DNA from: Hyphomicrobiales bacterium
GTDB lineage: Bacteria; Pseudomonadota; Alphaproteobacteria; Rhizobiales; Rhodobiaceae
Direction of reading: 5' to 3'
Assembly (NCBI GenBank): GCA_002869065.1
Contig: PKTR01000006.1
Coordinates: 124,001-188,000, forward strand
DNA length: 64,000 nt
The notes below the pieces were generated by a model that was given only the letters and a program-made list of their open reading frames with translations, was not told the origin of the DNA and ran no database searches. Of this stretch, positions 24,627 through 33,763 are shown piece by piece; the first letter of the stretch is position 1; the number at the start of each line of letters is the position of its first letter. The translations under genes were made by a program, and so were the position numbers.

Positions 24627-25085
24627 ATGACGGCAACCGCATCGGGACATATGGATGAAGCGCTCAAGGAGGCCCGCGCGGCCGCCGAGCGCGGCGAGGT
24701 GCCGGTCGGTGCGGTGATCGTCTGCGACGGTGAAATCGTCGCCCGCGCCGGCAATCGGACGCTCGAACTGAAAGATCCGACGGCGCACGCGGAAATGCTG
24801 GCGATCCGCGCCGCGACTGCCGCGCTCGGCTCGGAGCGGATTGGCGATTGCGATCTCTATGTGACATTGGAGCCCTGTGCGATGTGTGCTGCCGCCATCT
24901 CCTTTGCCCGCATCCGCCGGCTCTACTACGGCGCTGGAGACGAAAAGATGGGTGCGGTGGAGCACGGCCCGCGTTTCTTCGCCTCGCCGACGTGTCATCA
25001 TGCGCCGGAAGTGTATTCGGGCTTTGCCGAGAAGGACGCAGCCGAGCTTCTGCGCGGATTTTTCAAGGACCGCCGGCAGCCTTGA
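24627..25085 (+). CDS. tadA: tRNA-specific adenosine deaminase
   Basis: The 152-residue zinc deaminase has HAEM with the zinc ligand His54 and catalytic Glu56, and PCAMC with ligands Cys84 and Cys87. TadA converts A34 to inosine in the anticodon of tRNA-Arg(ACG), letting one tRNA read several codons. An ATG at 24651 is an alternative start; homologs commonly begin near that point. It diverges from rluB and is followed by a DUF2093 gene. Confidence 0.93.
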   Translation: MTATASGHMDEALKEARAAAERGEVPVGAVIVCDGEIVARAGNRTLELKDPTAHAEMLAIRAATAALGSERIGDCDLYVTLEPCAMCAAAISFARIRRLYYGAGDEKMGAVEHGPRFFASPTCHHAPEVYSGFAEKDAAELLRGFFKDRRQP

Positions 25086-25180
25086 GCGAATGGCCGCAGA
25101 GGTCCGTTTCGTCCGTGGGACTGGCGAAACCGGCCGCAATTGACTATGTAACAGCAGGCAATGGAGTTTGAGAAAGCCTC

Positions 25181-25405
25181 ATGATGAACCGGTTCGAGAC
25201 CGCCCGCCCGATCAGCGAAGCCAAGATCCAGTATCTTGATGGCGATTATCACATCGTGCGCGCCGGAGCCTTCGTGCGCTGCGCGGTGACCGGTCAGGCG
25301 ATCCCGCTCGATGAGCTGCGCTACTGGAGCGCCGAGCGCCAGGAGGCCTATGTCGACGCGGCCGCGGCGCTGAAGCGCTATCAGGATTTGAACGGCGACA
25401 AATAG
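25181..25405 (+). CDS. DUF2093-family small protein
   Basis: The 74-residue soluble protein matches my recollection of the DUF2093 family of alphaproteobacteria, with the conserved IQYLDGDYHIVRAGAFVRCAV stretch and LDELRYWSAERQEAY. No function is established. In related genomes this gene sits next to the lpxK/waaA region, as here: its stop is only 15 bases from the convergent end of lpxK. The pattern of small hydrophobic strands ending in a helix would fit a DNA- or protein-binding domain, but this is a guess. Confidence 0.8.
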   Translation: MMNRFETARPISEAKIQYLDGDYHIVRAGAFVRCAVTGQAIPLDELRYWSAERQEAYVDAAAALKRYQDLNGDK

Positions 25406-25419
25406 TCAGAGTGCCCGCT

Positions 25420-26424
25420 TTAGAGGCGGGACAACACGAAGTCGGCGAGCGCCGCCGCATCCTCGAAACGACAGCTGACCGAGACAACGGTGCTTTCCGC
25501 GTGCAGCCGCCGCAAGGCATCTTGTGTCGCGCCTGAAAGCCGCACCGCGTCTTTCTGTGTTGTGACCAGCAGTGCCCCGAGACGGTCCGCCTCGGCGAGC
25601 AGCTCGCGCGCATCCGCCTCGCTGAAGCCGTGGTGGTCGGGGAAGGCCTTTAGCGCCACGACATCCGCGCCGAGCGCTTGGAGCGTCGTGACGAACTTCT
25701 CCGGCCGTCCGATCCCCGCATAGGCGAGCACCTTTTTTCCCGCGAGCGACCGTGCTGCCTCGTCGGGCACCAGCGTGGCGTGGAACACCGGTTTGCGTGC
25801 CGCAGCCGCCCGGATGGCGAATTCCTCGCCCGCATCGCCTGTTCCCAGAATGACAATCGCATCGGCCCTGGGCAGTTGCGCGGCAAGCGGTGCACGCAGC
25901 GGCCCGGCCGGAACGCAGGCGCCATTGCCGATACCGACCGCACCGTCGACCACCACCAGCGACAGGGTCTTTGCGAGCGTTGGCGACTGGAACCCGTCAT
26001 CCATCACGATCACGGTCCCGGGCGCGGTGCCGATAGCATCCGCACCGGCCTTTCGGTCGGCGGCAACGACGGTGCGACCCGCCCGCGCAAGCAGCAGCGG
26101 TTCGTCGCCCACCTCGGCGGCACTGTGAGTGCCGGTCGCGACCTCGACCGGCCCGGCGAGCGTGCCGCGATAACCTCGGCTGAGAAAGGCCGGCATCTTG
26201 CCGCGCGTGGTCAGCAGCGCGCCAATGGCGATCGCGACCGGCGTCTTGCCGGCGCCTCCGGCAACAAAATTGCCGACACAGATAACGGGAACAGATGACC
26301 GATGCCGCGCCTTGCGGCGCATGCGCGAGGTCGTCACGAAGCCGTAGGGGAGCCCGAGCGGGGCGAGCAATGTCGAGAGAAGACCGGCAGGGCGCCACCA
26401 GAACGAGGGCGTTCGGACGTTCAT
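25420..26424 (-). CDS. lpxK: Tetraacyldisaccharide 4'-kinase (lipid A)
   Basis: This 334-residue inner-membrane-associated kinase has Walker A GGAGKT at residues 56-61 and the LpxK-type N-terminus ending in VPVICVGNFVAGG. It phosphorylates the 4' position of the lipid A disaccharide, using ATP. It is the last gene of the seven-gene operon, overlapping waaA by 4 bases (ATGA-type coupling), and directly precedes or follows the Kdo step in the lipid A pathway. No other lpx gene is in the window. Confidence 0.94.
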   Translation of the reverse strand: MNVRTPSFWWRPAGLLSTLLAPLGLPYGFVTTSRMRRKARHRSSVPVICVGNFVAGGAGKTPVAIAIGALLTTRGKMPAFLSRGYRGTLAGPVEVATGTHSAAEVGDEPLLLARAGRTVVAADRKAGADAIGTAPGTVIVMDDGFQSPTLAKTLSLVVVDGAVGIGNGACVPAGPLRAPLAAQLPRADAIVILGTGDAGEEFAIRAAAARKPVFHATLVPDEAARSLAGKKVLAYAGIGRPEKFVTTLQALGADVVALKAFPDHHGFSEADARELLAEADRLGALLVTTQKDAVRLSGATQDALRRLHAESTVVSVSCRFEDAAALADFVLSRL

Positions 26425-27728
26425 CGTCCAGCCGCCGGTTTCGCGGAAGCGCTGGCCTCCGTTGAGTTCGTAAGAGCAGGGCGTAGCGCGTCGAGCGTGC
26501 GCTCGATGCCGCCGCGCCCGGCTGCGACTATGGCATGCGCCCGTTCCACCTGATCGGTGAGGGCGTCGGTGTCGGCCAACAGTTGCTCGATCGCCGGCGC
26601 GAGATCGGCGTCGGCCTCGATCCGGGTGACAGCGCCGGCGGAGACCAGTTCGCCATAGACATCGCGGAAATTGTGCACATGCGGGCCGGTGACGATGGCG
26701 ACGCCGAGCTGGGCCGGTTCGATCGGGTTCTGTCCGCCATGGGGCACCAGCGAGCCGCCGACGAAGGCGACTTGCGCCTGGCGATAGAACAGCCCCATCT
26801 CGCCGATCGTGTCGGCAAGATAGACCGCCGTTTCCGCCCCCGGTGTGTCGCCCGACGACCGGCGGGCAAAAGCAATCCCGTGGCCTTCGAGCAGCCCGGC
26901 GACCTCGTCGCCGCGTCCGGGATGGCGCGGCACCAGCAGTGTCAGCAGATCGGGAAAGCGTTTACGCAACCGTTCATGCGCCGCGATGATCTTTTCTTCC
27001 TCGCCCGGATGGGTGCTCGCCGCGATCCACACCGGGCGGCCATCGACGGCCTCGCCGAAAGCGGCAACGGCGTCCGCATCCGCCGGCAGCGCGTCGCTAT
27101 CATATTTCAGATTGCCGGCGGCGACCGCATCGTGCACGCCGAGGTCGCGGAACCGATCCGCGTCGGCGGCGGTTTGTGCCGCGCAGCGGTCGATCATGCC
27201 GAACACGGCCCGCGCAATCGATGGCGCCGCCTTCCAGCGCCGCCAGGAACGCTCCGAAAGCCGGCCATTGACGACGCAGCGGGGGATCCCGGCGCGTGCG
27301 AGTTCCGACAGGGTCGCCGGCCAGATTTCGGATTCGACAAAGATCGCCACATCCGGTCGCCAGGTTTTCAGGAAGCGGCCGATCAGCGGTGCGACGTCGA
27401 AGGGAACGTACTGGTGCAGGGCGCCCTCGGGCAGTCGGGCCGCCGCGATCCGCGCCGCCGTCACCGTGGTCGTTGTCAGCAGCACGGCATAGCCGTTCGC
27501 GATCAACTGAGACAACAGCGGCATGACGGCGTTGGTTTCGCCGACGCTTGCCGCATGAACCCAGGCAAGCGGACCCGTCGGGCGCGCCTGGGAGGCATAG
27601 CCGAACCGCTCCTGCCGACGAGTCGGGTCTTCCTTGCCGTTGCGCGCGCGCCACGAGGTCAGGAGCGGCAGCGCCGGTGCGAGCAGACGACCGACGCCGC
27701 GATAGGCCTTCAAGGCGGCTCTAGCCAT
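26421..27728 (-). CDS. waaA: 3-deoxy-D-manno-octulosonic acid (Kdo) transferase
   Basis: This GT30 protein of about 435 residues adds Kdo to the lipid A precursor at the cytoplasmic face of the inner membrane. The HAASVGE signature lies near residue 50, followed by the two GT-B domains, with NPIEPAQLGVAIVTGPH near 345 as the conserved donor-side segment. The ATG at 27728 has GGAG four bases upstream and overlaps the upstream gene by 8 bases; an in-frame ATG at 27749 is possible. lpxK follows with overlapping ends. Confidence 0.94.
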   Translation of the reverse strand: MARAALKAYRGVGRLLAPALPLLTSWRARNGKEDPTRRQERFGYASQARPTGPLAWVHAASVGETNAVMPLLSQLIANGYAVLLTTTTVTAARIAAARLPEGALHQYVPFDVAPLIGRFLKTWRPDVAIFVESEIWPATLSELARAGIPRCVVNGRLSERSWRRWKAAPSIARAVFGMIDRCAAQTAADADRFRDLGVHDAVAAGNLKYDSDALPADADAVAAFGEAVDGRPVWIAASTHPGEEEKIIAAHERLRKRFPDLLTLLVPRHPGRGDEVAGLLEGHGIAFARRSSGDTPGAETAVYLADTIGEMGLFYRQAQVAFVGGSLVPHGGQNPIEPAQLGVAIVTGPHVHNFRDVYGELVSAGAVTRIEADADLAPAIEQLLADTDALTDQVERAHAIVAAGRGGIERTLDALRPALTNSTEASASAKPAAGR

Positions 27729-28419
27729 TCGCTCCGTCCACGATGTCATAGGCGCGCTCGGTCACCTGATTGAGACTGCGCTCCACTTTAACGCGGCATT
27801 CTTCCAGTGTCTCGTCATCGGCGTCTTTTGATACGAAAATCGGATCGCCGACAACGAACGCCGCCCGGCTGAAGGGCAGGTTGATGCTCGCCTTGTCCCA
27901 GCTGTCGATATCGATGCGCCAGCGGGTGGCGAAAGCGACCGGGACGATCGGCCGGCCGGAGCGCTGCGCGATGGCGATGATGCCGGGACCGACCACCTTC
28001 GCCGGCCCCTTCGGCACATCCGCCGTCAGCGCCAGCGAGCCGCCGTCGCGCAACACGCGAAGAGCTTCGATGACGCCGCGAATGCCGCCGCGCCGCGCGA
28101 CCTGATTGTGCGTCTTGCCGCCGGACGCGCGGATCAGGCCCATACCGAGTTCGGCGACCGCGACCGCATTGATCTCGCCGTCGCCGGAGCGCGAGACGAT
28201 GACGTGAAAGGGCACGCCTTCCGGCTGGCCGAGCGGTACGACGAAATGCTGGCCATGCCAGGTGGCGACGATGAAGGGGGCATGCGGTGTTACGCGCGCG
28301 CCGTAGTCAGCCGGCTCGAAGGTGATGCGGCTGGTCCGCCAGACGAGTTTCAGGTAACGCGCCAGCGTGCGGCCGACGAACCGCTGAACCCATTTGGACC
28401 GGCCGAGTTTCTTCAACAT
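27721..28419 (-). CDS. DUF374 lysophospholipid acyltransferase-like protein
   Basis: The 232-residue protein has the DUF374 core of LPLAT-type acyltransferases: WHGQHFVVPLG near residue 55, SRSGDGEINA near 74, ADVPKGPAKVVGPGIIA near 135, and RPIVPVAF near 158. The gene neighbours waaA and lpxK in many alphaproteobacteria, so it may be a lipid A or phospholipid acyltransferase. No DUF374 activity is firmly known to me. It overlaps waaA and lies 7 bases after the MsbA-like exporter gene, so all three are co-transcribed. Confidence 0.87.
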   Translation of the reverse strand: MLKKLGRSKWVQRFVGRTLARYLKLVWRTSRITFEPADYGARVTPHAPFIVATWHGQHFVVPLGQPEGVPFHVIVSRSGDGEINAVAVAELGMGLIRASGGKTHNQVARRGGIRGVIEALRVLRDGGSLALTADVPKGPAKVVGPGIIAIAQRSGRPIVPVAFATRWRIDIDSWDKASINLPFSRAAFVVGDPIFVSKDADDETLEECRVKVERSLNQVTERAYDIVDGANG

Positions 28420-28425
28420 CGCCGG

Positions 28426-30282
28426 TCACTGCTCCGCCGGCTGTGCCGATCCGTTCGGTCCGTAGGTCGCGATATCCTCAACCGAATCCGCGAACTGGGT
28501 GCGGTGCAGATGAGCGTAGAGACCGCCCGCCGCAACGAGCTCCGCGTGCTTGCCCATCTCCACGATGGCTCCGTCCTTCATGACGACGATCATGTCGGCC
28601 TTTTTCACCGTCGACAGGCGGTGCGCGATCATCACCACGGTGCGGTCCTGCAAGAGCGTATCGAGCGCGGTCTGGATCGTCGCCTCGGCTTCGGCATCAA
28701 GTGCGCTGGTCGGTTCGTCGAGCAACAGGATCGGTGCGTCGCGCAGGATGGTGCGGGCAAAGGCGATGCGCTGCTTCTGACCGCCGGACAGCGCGTTGCC
28801 GCTTTCCCCGACCGGGCTGTCATAGCCTTCTTCGAGCTTTTCGATGAACTCGTGCGCGCCGGCGGCTCTGGCCGCGGCTTCGATTTCCTCGTCGCTCGCG
28901 CCTTCCGAGCCGTAGCAGATATTTGCCCGCACGGTGTCGTCGAACAGAACCGGATCCTGCGTCAGCAAGGCGCTCGCCAGCCGGGTGCTGGCGATGGTGG
29001 CCTGCTTCAGGTCCTGCCCGTCGATCAGGATCTTGCCCTCATTGGGGTCGAAGAAGCGCAGGATGAGGTTTACCACCGTCGACTTGCCCGCGCCCGAGGG
29101 GCCGACGAGCGCGACGCGGCTGCCGGCCGGGATGTTGAGGTGGAAATCGCGCAGCACCGGCGTGCCGTCGCGATAGCTGAAATCGACATGATCGAAGGTG
29201 ATACCGCCGCCGGAAACCGCCAGCGGGCGCGCTTCCGGCCGTTCGGAGACCAGCGAGTCGCGGTCGAGAATGGCAAACACCCGCGACGAGGCGACGAGGC
29301 CTTCCTGCAAGGTGTTGAAGAGCTGCGCCAGCGACTTGATCGGCTGATAGACCAGCATCGCCGCCGTCATGAAGCCGGAGAAATGGCCGAGCGTCAGGTC
29401 GCCATAGATGCCCTGCCAGCCGCCATAGAAAATCGCACCGGCGATGCCGATGCCCGACAGGCCTTCCGCCACCGGCCCGCTCGCCGCCCGCATGCGCTTC
29501 GTCTGCATCATGTATTCGAGCGTGCGGTCGATGATGGCGCGCGCGCGCGTCGTCTCCTGCGCCTCGCGGTGATACGCCTTGACGACGCGGATCGCCTGCA
29601 GCGTCTGCGTCACGATTGAGCCGAGATCGCCGGTTTCCTGCAGCGTGCGCCTGACCGAGGAGCGGGTGCGCTTGCGCTGCAGCTGCATCAACCAGACGCC
29701 GATCGGCAGCATGCACAGCACGATCGTCGCCAGCATCCAGTCCATGTAGAACATGGCGCCGACGAGAAAGAGCACCTGCAGGAAGTTCTTGGCGAGACCT
29801 GAGAGCGTCTGCACGGCGGCCGCGTTGACCACCAGTACGTCGGTCATGAAGACCGAAACGAAGCGCCCGGAATGGGTCGTCTGCAGCCAGCCGATGTCCG
29901 ACATGGCGAGCTTTTCGAACATCTGCGTGCGCAGATCCGCGATGATCCGGCTGCCGAGATAGGCCTCCGTCACCCGCGAAACGTATTCCGCCGCCGCGCG
30001 CAGCGCCATGATGACGAGCACGGCGATCGGCAGGAAATACAACATGCCGGCGTCGCGATTGACGAAGATGTCGTCGATCGCGCGCTGCATCAGGAACGGG
30101 ATGGCGCCGGTCGTCGAGGCGACGAACACCATGGTGAAGATGGCAACCGCGAGGATACGCCAGCGCGGTTTCAGGTGGTCGCGATAGATGCGTCCGACGA
30201 TCTCCCGGGCATCATAGTCCGGCACGTCGAGCGTATCGCTCTCGCGTGTGCTTCCCGAATTTGAAAGCAGGATATTCTTCAC
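28426..30282 (-). CDS. MsbA-like ABC exporter (fused permease and ATPase)
   Basis: This 618-residue half-transporter has an N-terminal six-helix ABC transmembrane domain (about residues 40-340) followed by an ATPase domain: Walker A GPSGAGKS near 402, signature LSGGQKQR near 505, and Walker B ILLLDEPTSALD just after. It would work as a homodimer. Its place in the operon with waaA, lpxK and DUF374 strongly suggests an MsbA role, flipping lipid A-core to the outer leaflet. MsbA itself is not distinguishable from other lipid exporters by sequence alone, so I withhold the symbol. The N-terminal 30 residues are polar and cytoplasmic. Confidence 0.9.
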   Translation of the reverse strand: MKNILLSNSGSTRESDTLDVPDYDAREIVGRIYRDHLKPRWRILAVAIFTMVFVASTTGAIPFLMQRAIDDIFVNRDAGMLYFLPIAVLVIMALRAAAEYVSRVTEAYLGSRIIADLRTQMFEKLAMSDIGWLQTTHSGRFVSVFMTDVLVVNAAAVQTLSGLAKNFLQVLFLVGAMFYMDWMLATIVLCMLPIGVWLMQLQRKRTRSSVRRTLQETGDLGSIVTQTLQAIRVVKAYHREAQETTRARAIIDRTLEYMMQTKRMRAASGPVAEGLSGIGIAGAIFYGGWQGIYGDLTLGHFSGFMTAAMLVYQPIKSLAQLFNTLQEGLVASSRVFAILDRDSLVSERPEARPLAVSGGGITFDHVDFSYRDGTPVLRDFHLNIPAGSRVALVGPSGAGKSTVVNLILRFFDPNEGKILIDGQDLKQATIASTRLASALLTQDPVLFDDTVRANICYGSEGASDEEIEAAARAAGAHEFIEKLEEGYDSPVGESGNALSGGQKQRIAFARTILRDAPILLLDEPTSALDAEAEATIQTALDTLLQDRTVVMIAHRLSTVKKADMIVVMKDGAIVEMGKHAELVAAGGLYAHLHRTQFADSVEDIATYGPNGSAQPAEQ

Positions 30283-30333
30283 CCGGCCACCCTTTGTGTG
30301 CGCGGCGCCGGCCGCCAGGGGCCGGCGATACGA

Positions 30334-30582
30334 CTACTTGCCCGCGCTGGTCACGTCCGGCTCGAGCAGACGGTGCAGGTGGACGATGAAGTAGCGCATA
30401 TGCGCGTTGTCGACGGTCGCCTGGGCCTTCGCCTTCCAGGCTGCATAGGCATCGGCGTAGTTCGGGAAGATGCCGACCACGTCGATCTCCTCGAGGTTCT
30501 GGAACTCGATGTCGTCGAGCCGGTCGAGCTCGCCTCCGAATACGAGGTGAAGAAGCTGTTTGTGCGGCGTGTATTCGGTCAT
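30334..30582 (-). CDS. DUF4170-family small protein
   Basis: The 82-residue protein fits the DUF4170 family known to me from Hyphomicrobiales, with LHLVFGGELDRLDDIEF and DVVGIFPNYADAYAAWKAKAQ, the latter resembling a short SPOR- or inositol-phosphatase-neighbour motif. It lies between the cysQ-like gene and the ABC exporter, in the same direction, so it is part of the LPS operon. Function unknown; its conserved placement suggests a small accessory of envelope assembly. No signal peptide or membrane segment is visible. Confidence 0.8.
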   Translation of the reverse strand: MTEYTPHKQLLHLVFGGELDRLDDIEFQNLEEIDVVGIFPNYADAYAAWKAKAQATVDNAHMRYFIVHLHRLLEPDVTSAGK

Positions 30583-30653
30583 TGGCGGCTTTCCTGTCTT
30601 GGGTCCCTGTTCGGGGTCGCTGTCTTGGGTCGTCGTTGCTGCGGATGAGGGCC

Positions 30654-31487
30654 TCAGCCCTGACGGTTCGCGGCGAGGCCGTCCGCAACCGATTTCCGCA
30701 ACGGTTCATGCAGTGCCGTGGGCGCCGCGATCAGCGCCGGATGGCGGATCTCGGCGCTGTTGTAACGAATTGTCGCGCCCGACGCATCGGTTAGTTTTGC
30801 CCCCGCTTCGTGCACCAAAAGGTCGGCTGCGGCAAGGTCCCAGTCGTGTGCATTGGGCCGCGCGACCGCGCCGTCGAGGCGTCCGTCGGCGACCAGCGCC
30901 AGCCGGTAGGCAAGCGAGGGGATGAAACCGACATTGGTCAGGCCCGGAAAGCGGGCGATGACGGGCTTCAGGACCGGCCACGGGCCGGCAAGGCGGGCGC
31001 GAGCGAGATCGCTTGTTTCGCCAGGCCGGATCGCTGCTCCGTTGAGCGTCGTGCCACCATGGGCGCTGGCCAGGAACATCTCGCCATGCACCGGGGCAAA
31101 GAGCGCGGCCGCGACCGGGCGCCCGTCGTCGACAACCGCCAGGCTGATCGTCCAGTCGTCCTTGCCCTCGACGAAGGCCCGGGTGCCGTCGATCGGATCG
31201 ACGATGAACACGCGCGTCCGCTCCAGCCGCTCTCCGTCATCCGCCGTTTCCTCCGACAGCCAGCCATAGGCACTGCGCGCCGCCGTCAGCGTTTCGCGCA
31301 GATAGCGGTCGACCGCGTAGTCGGCTTCGCTCACCGGCGAGTCGTTTTCCTTGGTCCAGACCTCCGGGTCGCGGCGGAAATATTTCAGCGCGATGTCGCC
31401 CGCCGCCCGGGCCGCCTGTTCGAGCAGCGCGAGGTCGCTTTCGAAACCTGCATGCGGCGAGGTGAGGGGCGTATCAGCGTCCGGCAA
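30654..31487 (-). CDS. CysQ/inositol-monophosphatase family phosphatase
   Basis: The 277-residue protein has the metal-dependent phosphatase motifs of the FIG superfamily: the first metal-site Glu in LSEETADDG near residue 78, DPIDGTRAF near 98, and the C-terminal WDLAAADLLVHEAGAK near 220. In this group the enzymes usually hydrolyse 3'-phosphoadenosine 5'-phosphate (CysQ) or inositol phosphates. The N-terminal 20 residues resemble CysQ. It overlaps the stop of the pmbA gene by 14 bases and lies in the lipid A operon, which is a repeated arrangement in Hyphomicrobiales and may point to an envelope-related substrate. Confidence 0.85.
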   Translation of the reverse strand: MPDADTPLTSPHAGFESDLALLEQAARAAGDIALKYFRRDPEVWTKENDSPVSEADYAVDRYLRETLTAARSAYGWLSEETADDGERLERTRVFIVDPIDGTRAFVEGKDDWTISLAVVDDGRPVAAALFAPVHGEMFLASAHGGTTLNGAAIRPGETSDLARARLAGPWPVLKPVIARFPGLTNVGFIPSLAYRLALVADGRLDGAVARPNAHDWDLAAADLLVHEAGAKLTDASGATIRYNSAEIRHPALIAAPTALHEPLRKSVADGLAANRQG

Positions 31488-32817
31488 TCGTCAGTCCTTC
31501 GATCGCGATCGTCGGCACCACGACGCCGTGGCGATCCTGTGGGTCGTTCGCCGGCACCATTTTCGCGAACATGTCGACCAGATTGCCGGCAATCGTGATC
31601 TCGCTGACCGGTTCAACGAACTCGCCGTTCTCGAAGCGGAAGCCTGCCGCGCCACGGCTGTAGTCGCCGGTAACCCCATTGACGCCCTGACCGATCAGGT
31701 CGGTGACGAAGATGCCCGAGCCGAGCGACTTCATCAGCGCTTCGGGGCTTTCCTCGCCGGGCATCAGGGTAAGATTGGTCGAGCCCGGCGTCGGGCCGGA
31801 GCCGCCGCGCGAGGCACGCCCATTGGCGGTGAGGCCAAGTTCATGCGCCGTCGCCGTATCCATCAGCCAGGTCTGCAGCACGCCGTCCGTGATCAGGTCC
31901 ATCGCCGCGGCTGCGCAGCCTTCGCCGTCGAACGGGCGCGAGGACAGTCCGCGCCGCTTGAGCGGATCGTCGATGATGCGGATGCCCTTGGCGAATATCG
32001 CCTCGCCGAGCTTTTCGCGCAGGAAGCTCGTCTTGCGGGCAATCGACTGGCCGTTGATCGCGGAGGTGAAATGGCGCACCAGACTCGTCGCCACCCGAGG
32101 CTCATAGACCACCGCACATTTCTGCGTGGCGAGCTTGGTCGGGTTGAGCCGGCGCACGGTGCGCTCGCCCGCCATGCGACCGATCGTGGCCGGGTCCTTC
32201 AGATCGCCGAGATGGGTAACGACGTCATATTCGTAGTCGCGCTCCATCGCGGTTCCTTCGCCGGCAATCGCCGTCATCGACGTCGAATAGCGCGAGACCA
32301 GATAGGAGCCGGTGAAGCCGGCCGAGGTGGCGAGAACCAGACCCGAATAGCCCGCCGACGCCGACGCGCCGGTCGACTTGGTGACGCCTTTGACGGCAAG
32401 GCCGGCAGCCTCAGCGGCCAGTGCCATCTCCGTCAGCGCCGCGCTGTCGGGGTTCGCCGTGTCGACGAGGTCGAGGTCGGGGAAGTCACGCGCAAGCGCG
32501 GCTGCATCGGCCAGTGTCGCGTACGGGTCTTCCGGCGTGACGCGAGCCATCGCCACGGCGCGTTCGGCAAGCGCCGCGATATCATCGAACGTGTTGGTGG
32601 AAACGCTTGCCACGCGCTTGCCGACGAAGACCCGCAGCGCGTAGTCGTCGTTCTCGGAGCGCTGGCTTTCCTCGACCTTGCCGTTACGCACCTCGACACC
32701 GAGCGAGGCGCTTTTCACCACCACCGCATCGGCCGCGTCGGCGCCGGCCTTCTTCGCTGCCTCGACGAGGGCGGCGGCATGCGCTTCGAGCGGGGCGGTA
32801 TCGAGTTCGGCTGTCAT
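31474..32817 (-). CDS. pmbA: PmbA/TldE-type protein of the TldD/TldE metalloprotease
   Basis: The 447-residue protein has the TldD/PmbA fold (VVKSASLGVEVRNGKVEES near residue 27 and GEGCAAAAMDLITDGV near 297) but no HExxxH zinc site, so it is the non-catalytic TldE/PmbA half. With TldD it forms a protease that matures peptides such as microcins and degrades CcdA. The tldD gene is in the same window at 42.9 kb, not adjacent. This is the first gene of the seven-gene LPS operon, preceded by a 352-base gap that should hold the promoter. Confidence 0.92.
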   Translation of the reverse strand: MTAELDTAPLEAHAAALVEAAKKAGADAADAVVVKSASLGVEVRNGKVEESQRSENDDYALRVFVGKRVASVSTNTFDDIAALAERAVAMARVTPEDPYATLADAAALARDFPDLDLVDTANPDSAALTEMALAAEAAGLAVKGVTKSTGASASAGYSGLVLATSAGFTGSYLVSRYSTSMTAIAGEGTAMERDYEYDVVTHLGDLKDPATIGRMAGERTVRRLNPTKLATQKCAVVYEPRVATSLVRHFTSAINGQSIARKTSFLREKLGEAIFAKGIRIIDDPLKRRGLSSRPFDGEGCAAAAMDLITDGVLQTWLMDTATAHELGLTANGRASRGGSGPTPGSTNLTLMPGEESPEALMKSLGSGIFVTDLIGQGVNGVTGDYSRGAAGFRFENGEFVEPVSEITIAGNLVDMFAKMVPANDPQDRHGVVVPTIAIEGLTIAGR

Positions 32818-33169
32818 GGGTACGCGAGTCTCCGTTTGCCGGTTCTCTTAAAGCATCGAACGGGCGAGGGGAATTGCAGCAGCGCCTATGAATACACGGC
32901 GCGGCGGTCAGCCGTTATGTAGGGTATCGGCGCCTGGATGCCAAATGGCGGTGCCTGTCGGCGGCCGGACATCGGGCCAGGGCATTGCGCGTTTGCCGGG
33001 CGGATTGATGTCCTAACGCTTTCTTCGCGTCCTGACCGATCGGTCATGAAACGCTAACCCTCTCGAAAATCAGCAAAATTTAACCAAGCCCCTTAAGCCG
33101 ATTCCAACCGGCACGCGCTAAAGTGGTCTCCATAGAAGGGCAGACAAAACAAGGCCCTCGGGAGTTGTC
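32818..33169. other. Divergent promoter region of the LPS operon and DUF6101-like gene
   Basis: This 352-base gap separates divergent pmbA and the DUF6101-like gene. The right half is AT-richer, with TTTAACC and CCTTAAG near 33075-33100. TTAA-N9-TTAA resembles but does not match the CtrA box (N7). I see no terminator, small ORF or repeat. Promoters for both directions should lie here. Confidence 0.5.
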
Positions 33170-33763
33170 ATGGAGTGTCAAGCAGAGTTGGGCGGGGCCG
33201 CCCCGACATGGGGAGGCCTTGCCATGAGGCTCGATCCGTTCGCCTTGCCGGCGCGCTTTGAAATGCCGGTCGCCGAACCTGCTTCAGCATCGCGGTCCAG
33301 CGGTCGCGCCGCGGTCTATCTCGACCGTGACCGGGCAATCGTCCGCCGCCGTCTCGGCGGTCTTCCGTTGACCCTTTCCGTTGCCATTCGTGCGTTCAAG
33401 GGTGTCGCCGTTCGCACCGAGCCGAACGGCAACCATGGCGCCGTCACCGTCTCCCTTGAATTGCTGCATCATGATCCGGCGCTGACCCTGCCGCTTCTCG
33501 TCGCCGACCATTTCGACGACGTGCTCGCCGACTGGCGGGCCTGGGCGCGCACGCTTGGTCTGCCGCTGATCTTCATCGAATCCGACGGCCGCATCATGCA
33601 GCCCGAAGAGCGTCTCGGCGCGGTCGCCGTCGGCGATCCGATCGCCCGTCGCAAGTCGCCGATCCCGCGTCGCCGGCCGCGTTTCCTCAAGCGCCGCAAG
33701 GTCGGCCGCAAGGGCGAAATGCCGGTCTACGAAGAGGCCCGCGAGATCATCGCGCGCACCTGA
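33170..33763 (+). CDS. DUF6101-like protein
   Basis: The 197-residue protein has a central well-conserved-looking region, AAVYLDRDRAIVRRRLGG followed by an all-beta segment (LPLTLSVAIRAFKGVAVR), and a strongly basic patch near residue 160, RRKSPIPRRRPRFLKRRK. I recall a Hyphomicrobiales family of unknown function (DUF6101) with this layout, but I am not certain. An ATG at 33224 (second Met, beginning MRLDPFALP) is an equally plausible start. No catalytic motif or signal peptide is visible. The basic patch could bind nucleic acid or an acidic partner. Confidence 0.72.
   Translation: MECQAELGGAAPTWGGLAMRLDPFALPARFEMPVAEPASASRSSGRAAVYLDRDRAIVRRRLGGLPLTLSVAIRAFKGVAVRTEPNGNHGAVTVSLELLHHDPALTLPLLVADHFDDVLADWRAWARTLGLPLIFIESDGRIMQPEERLGAVAVGDPIARRKSPIPRRRPRFLKRRKVGRKGEMPVYEEAREIIART

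Noticed and set aside
33075-33100. A possible CtrA box (TTAA-N9-TTAA)
   Set aside because: The consensus needs a 7-base spacer. The mismatch makes the site unsupported.
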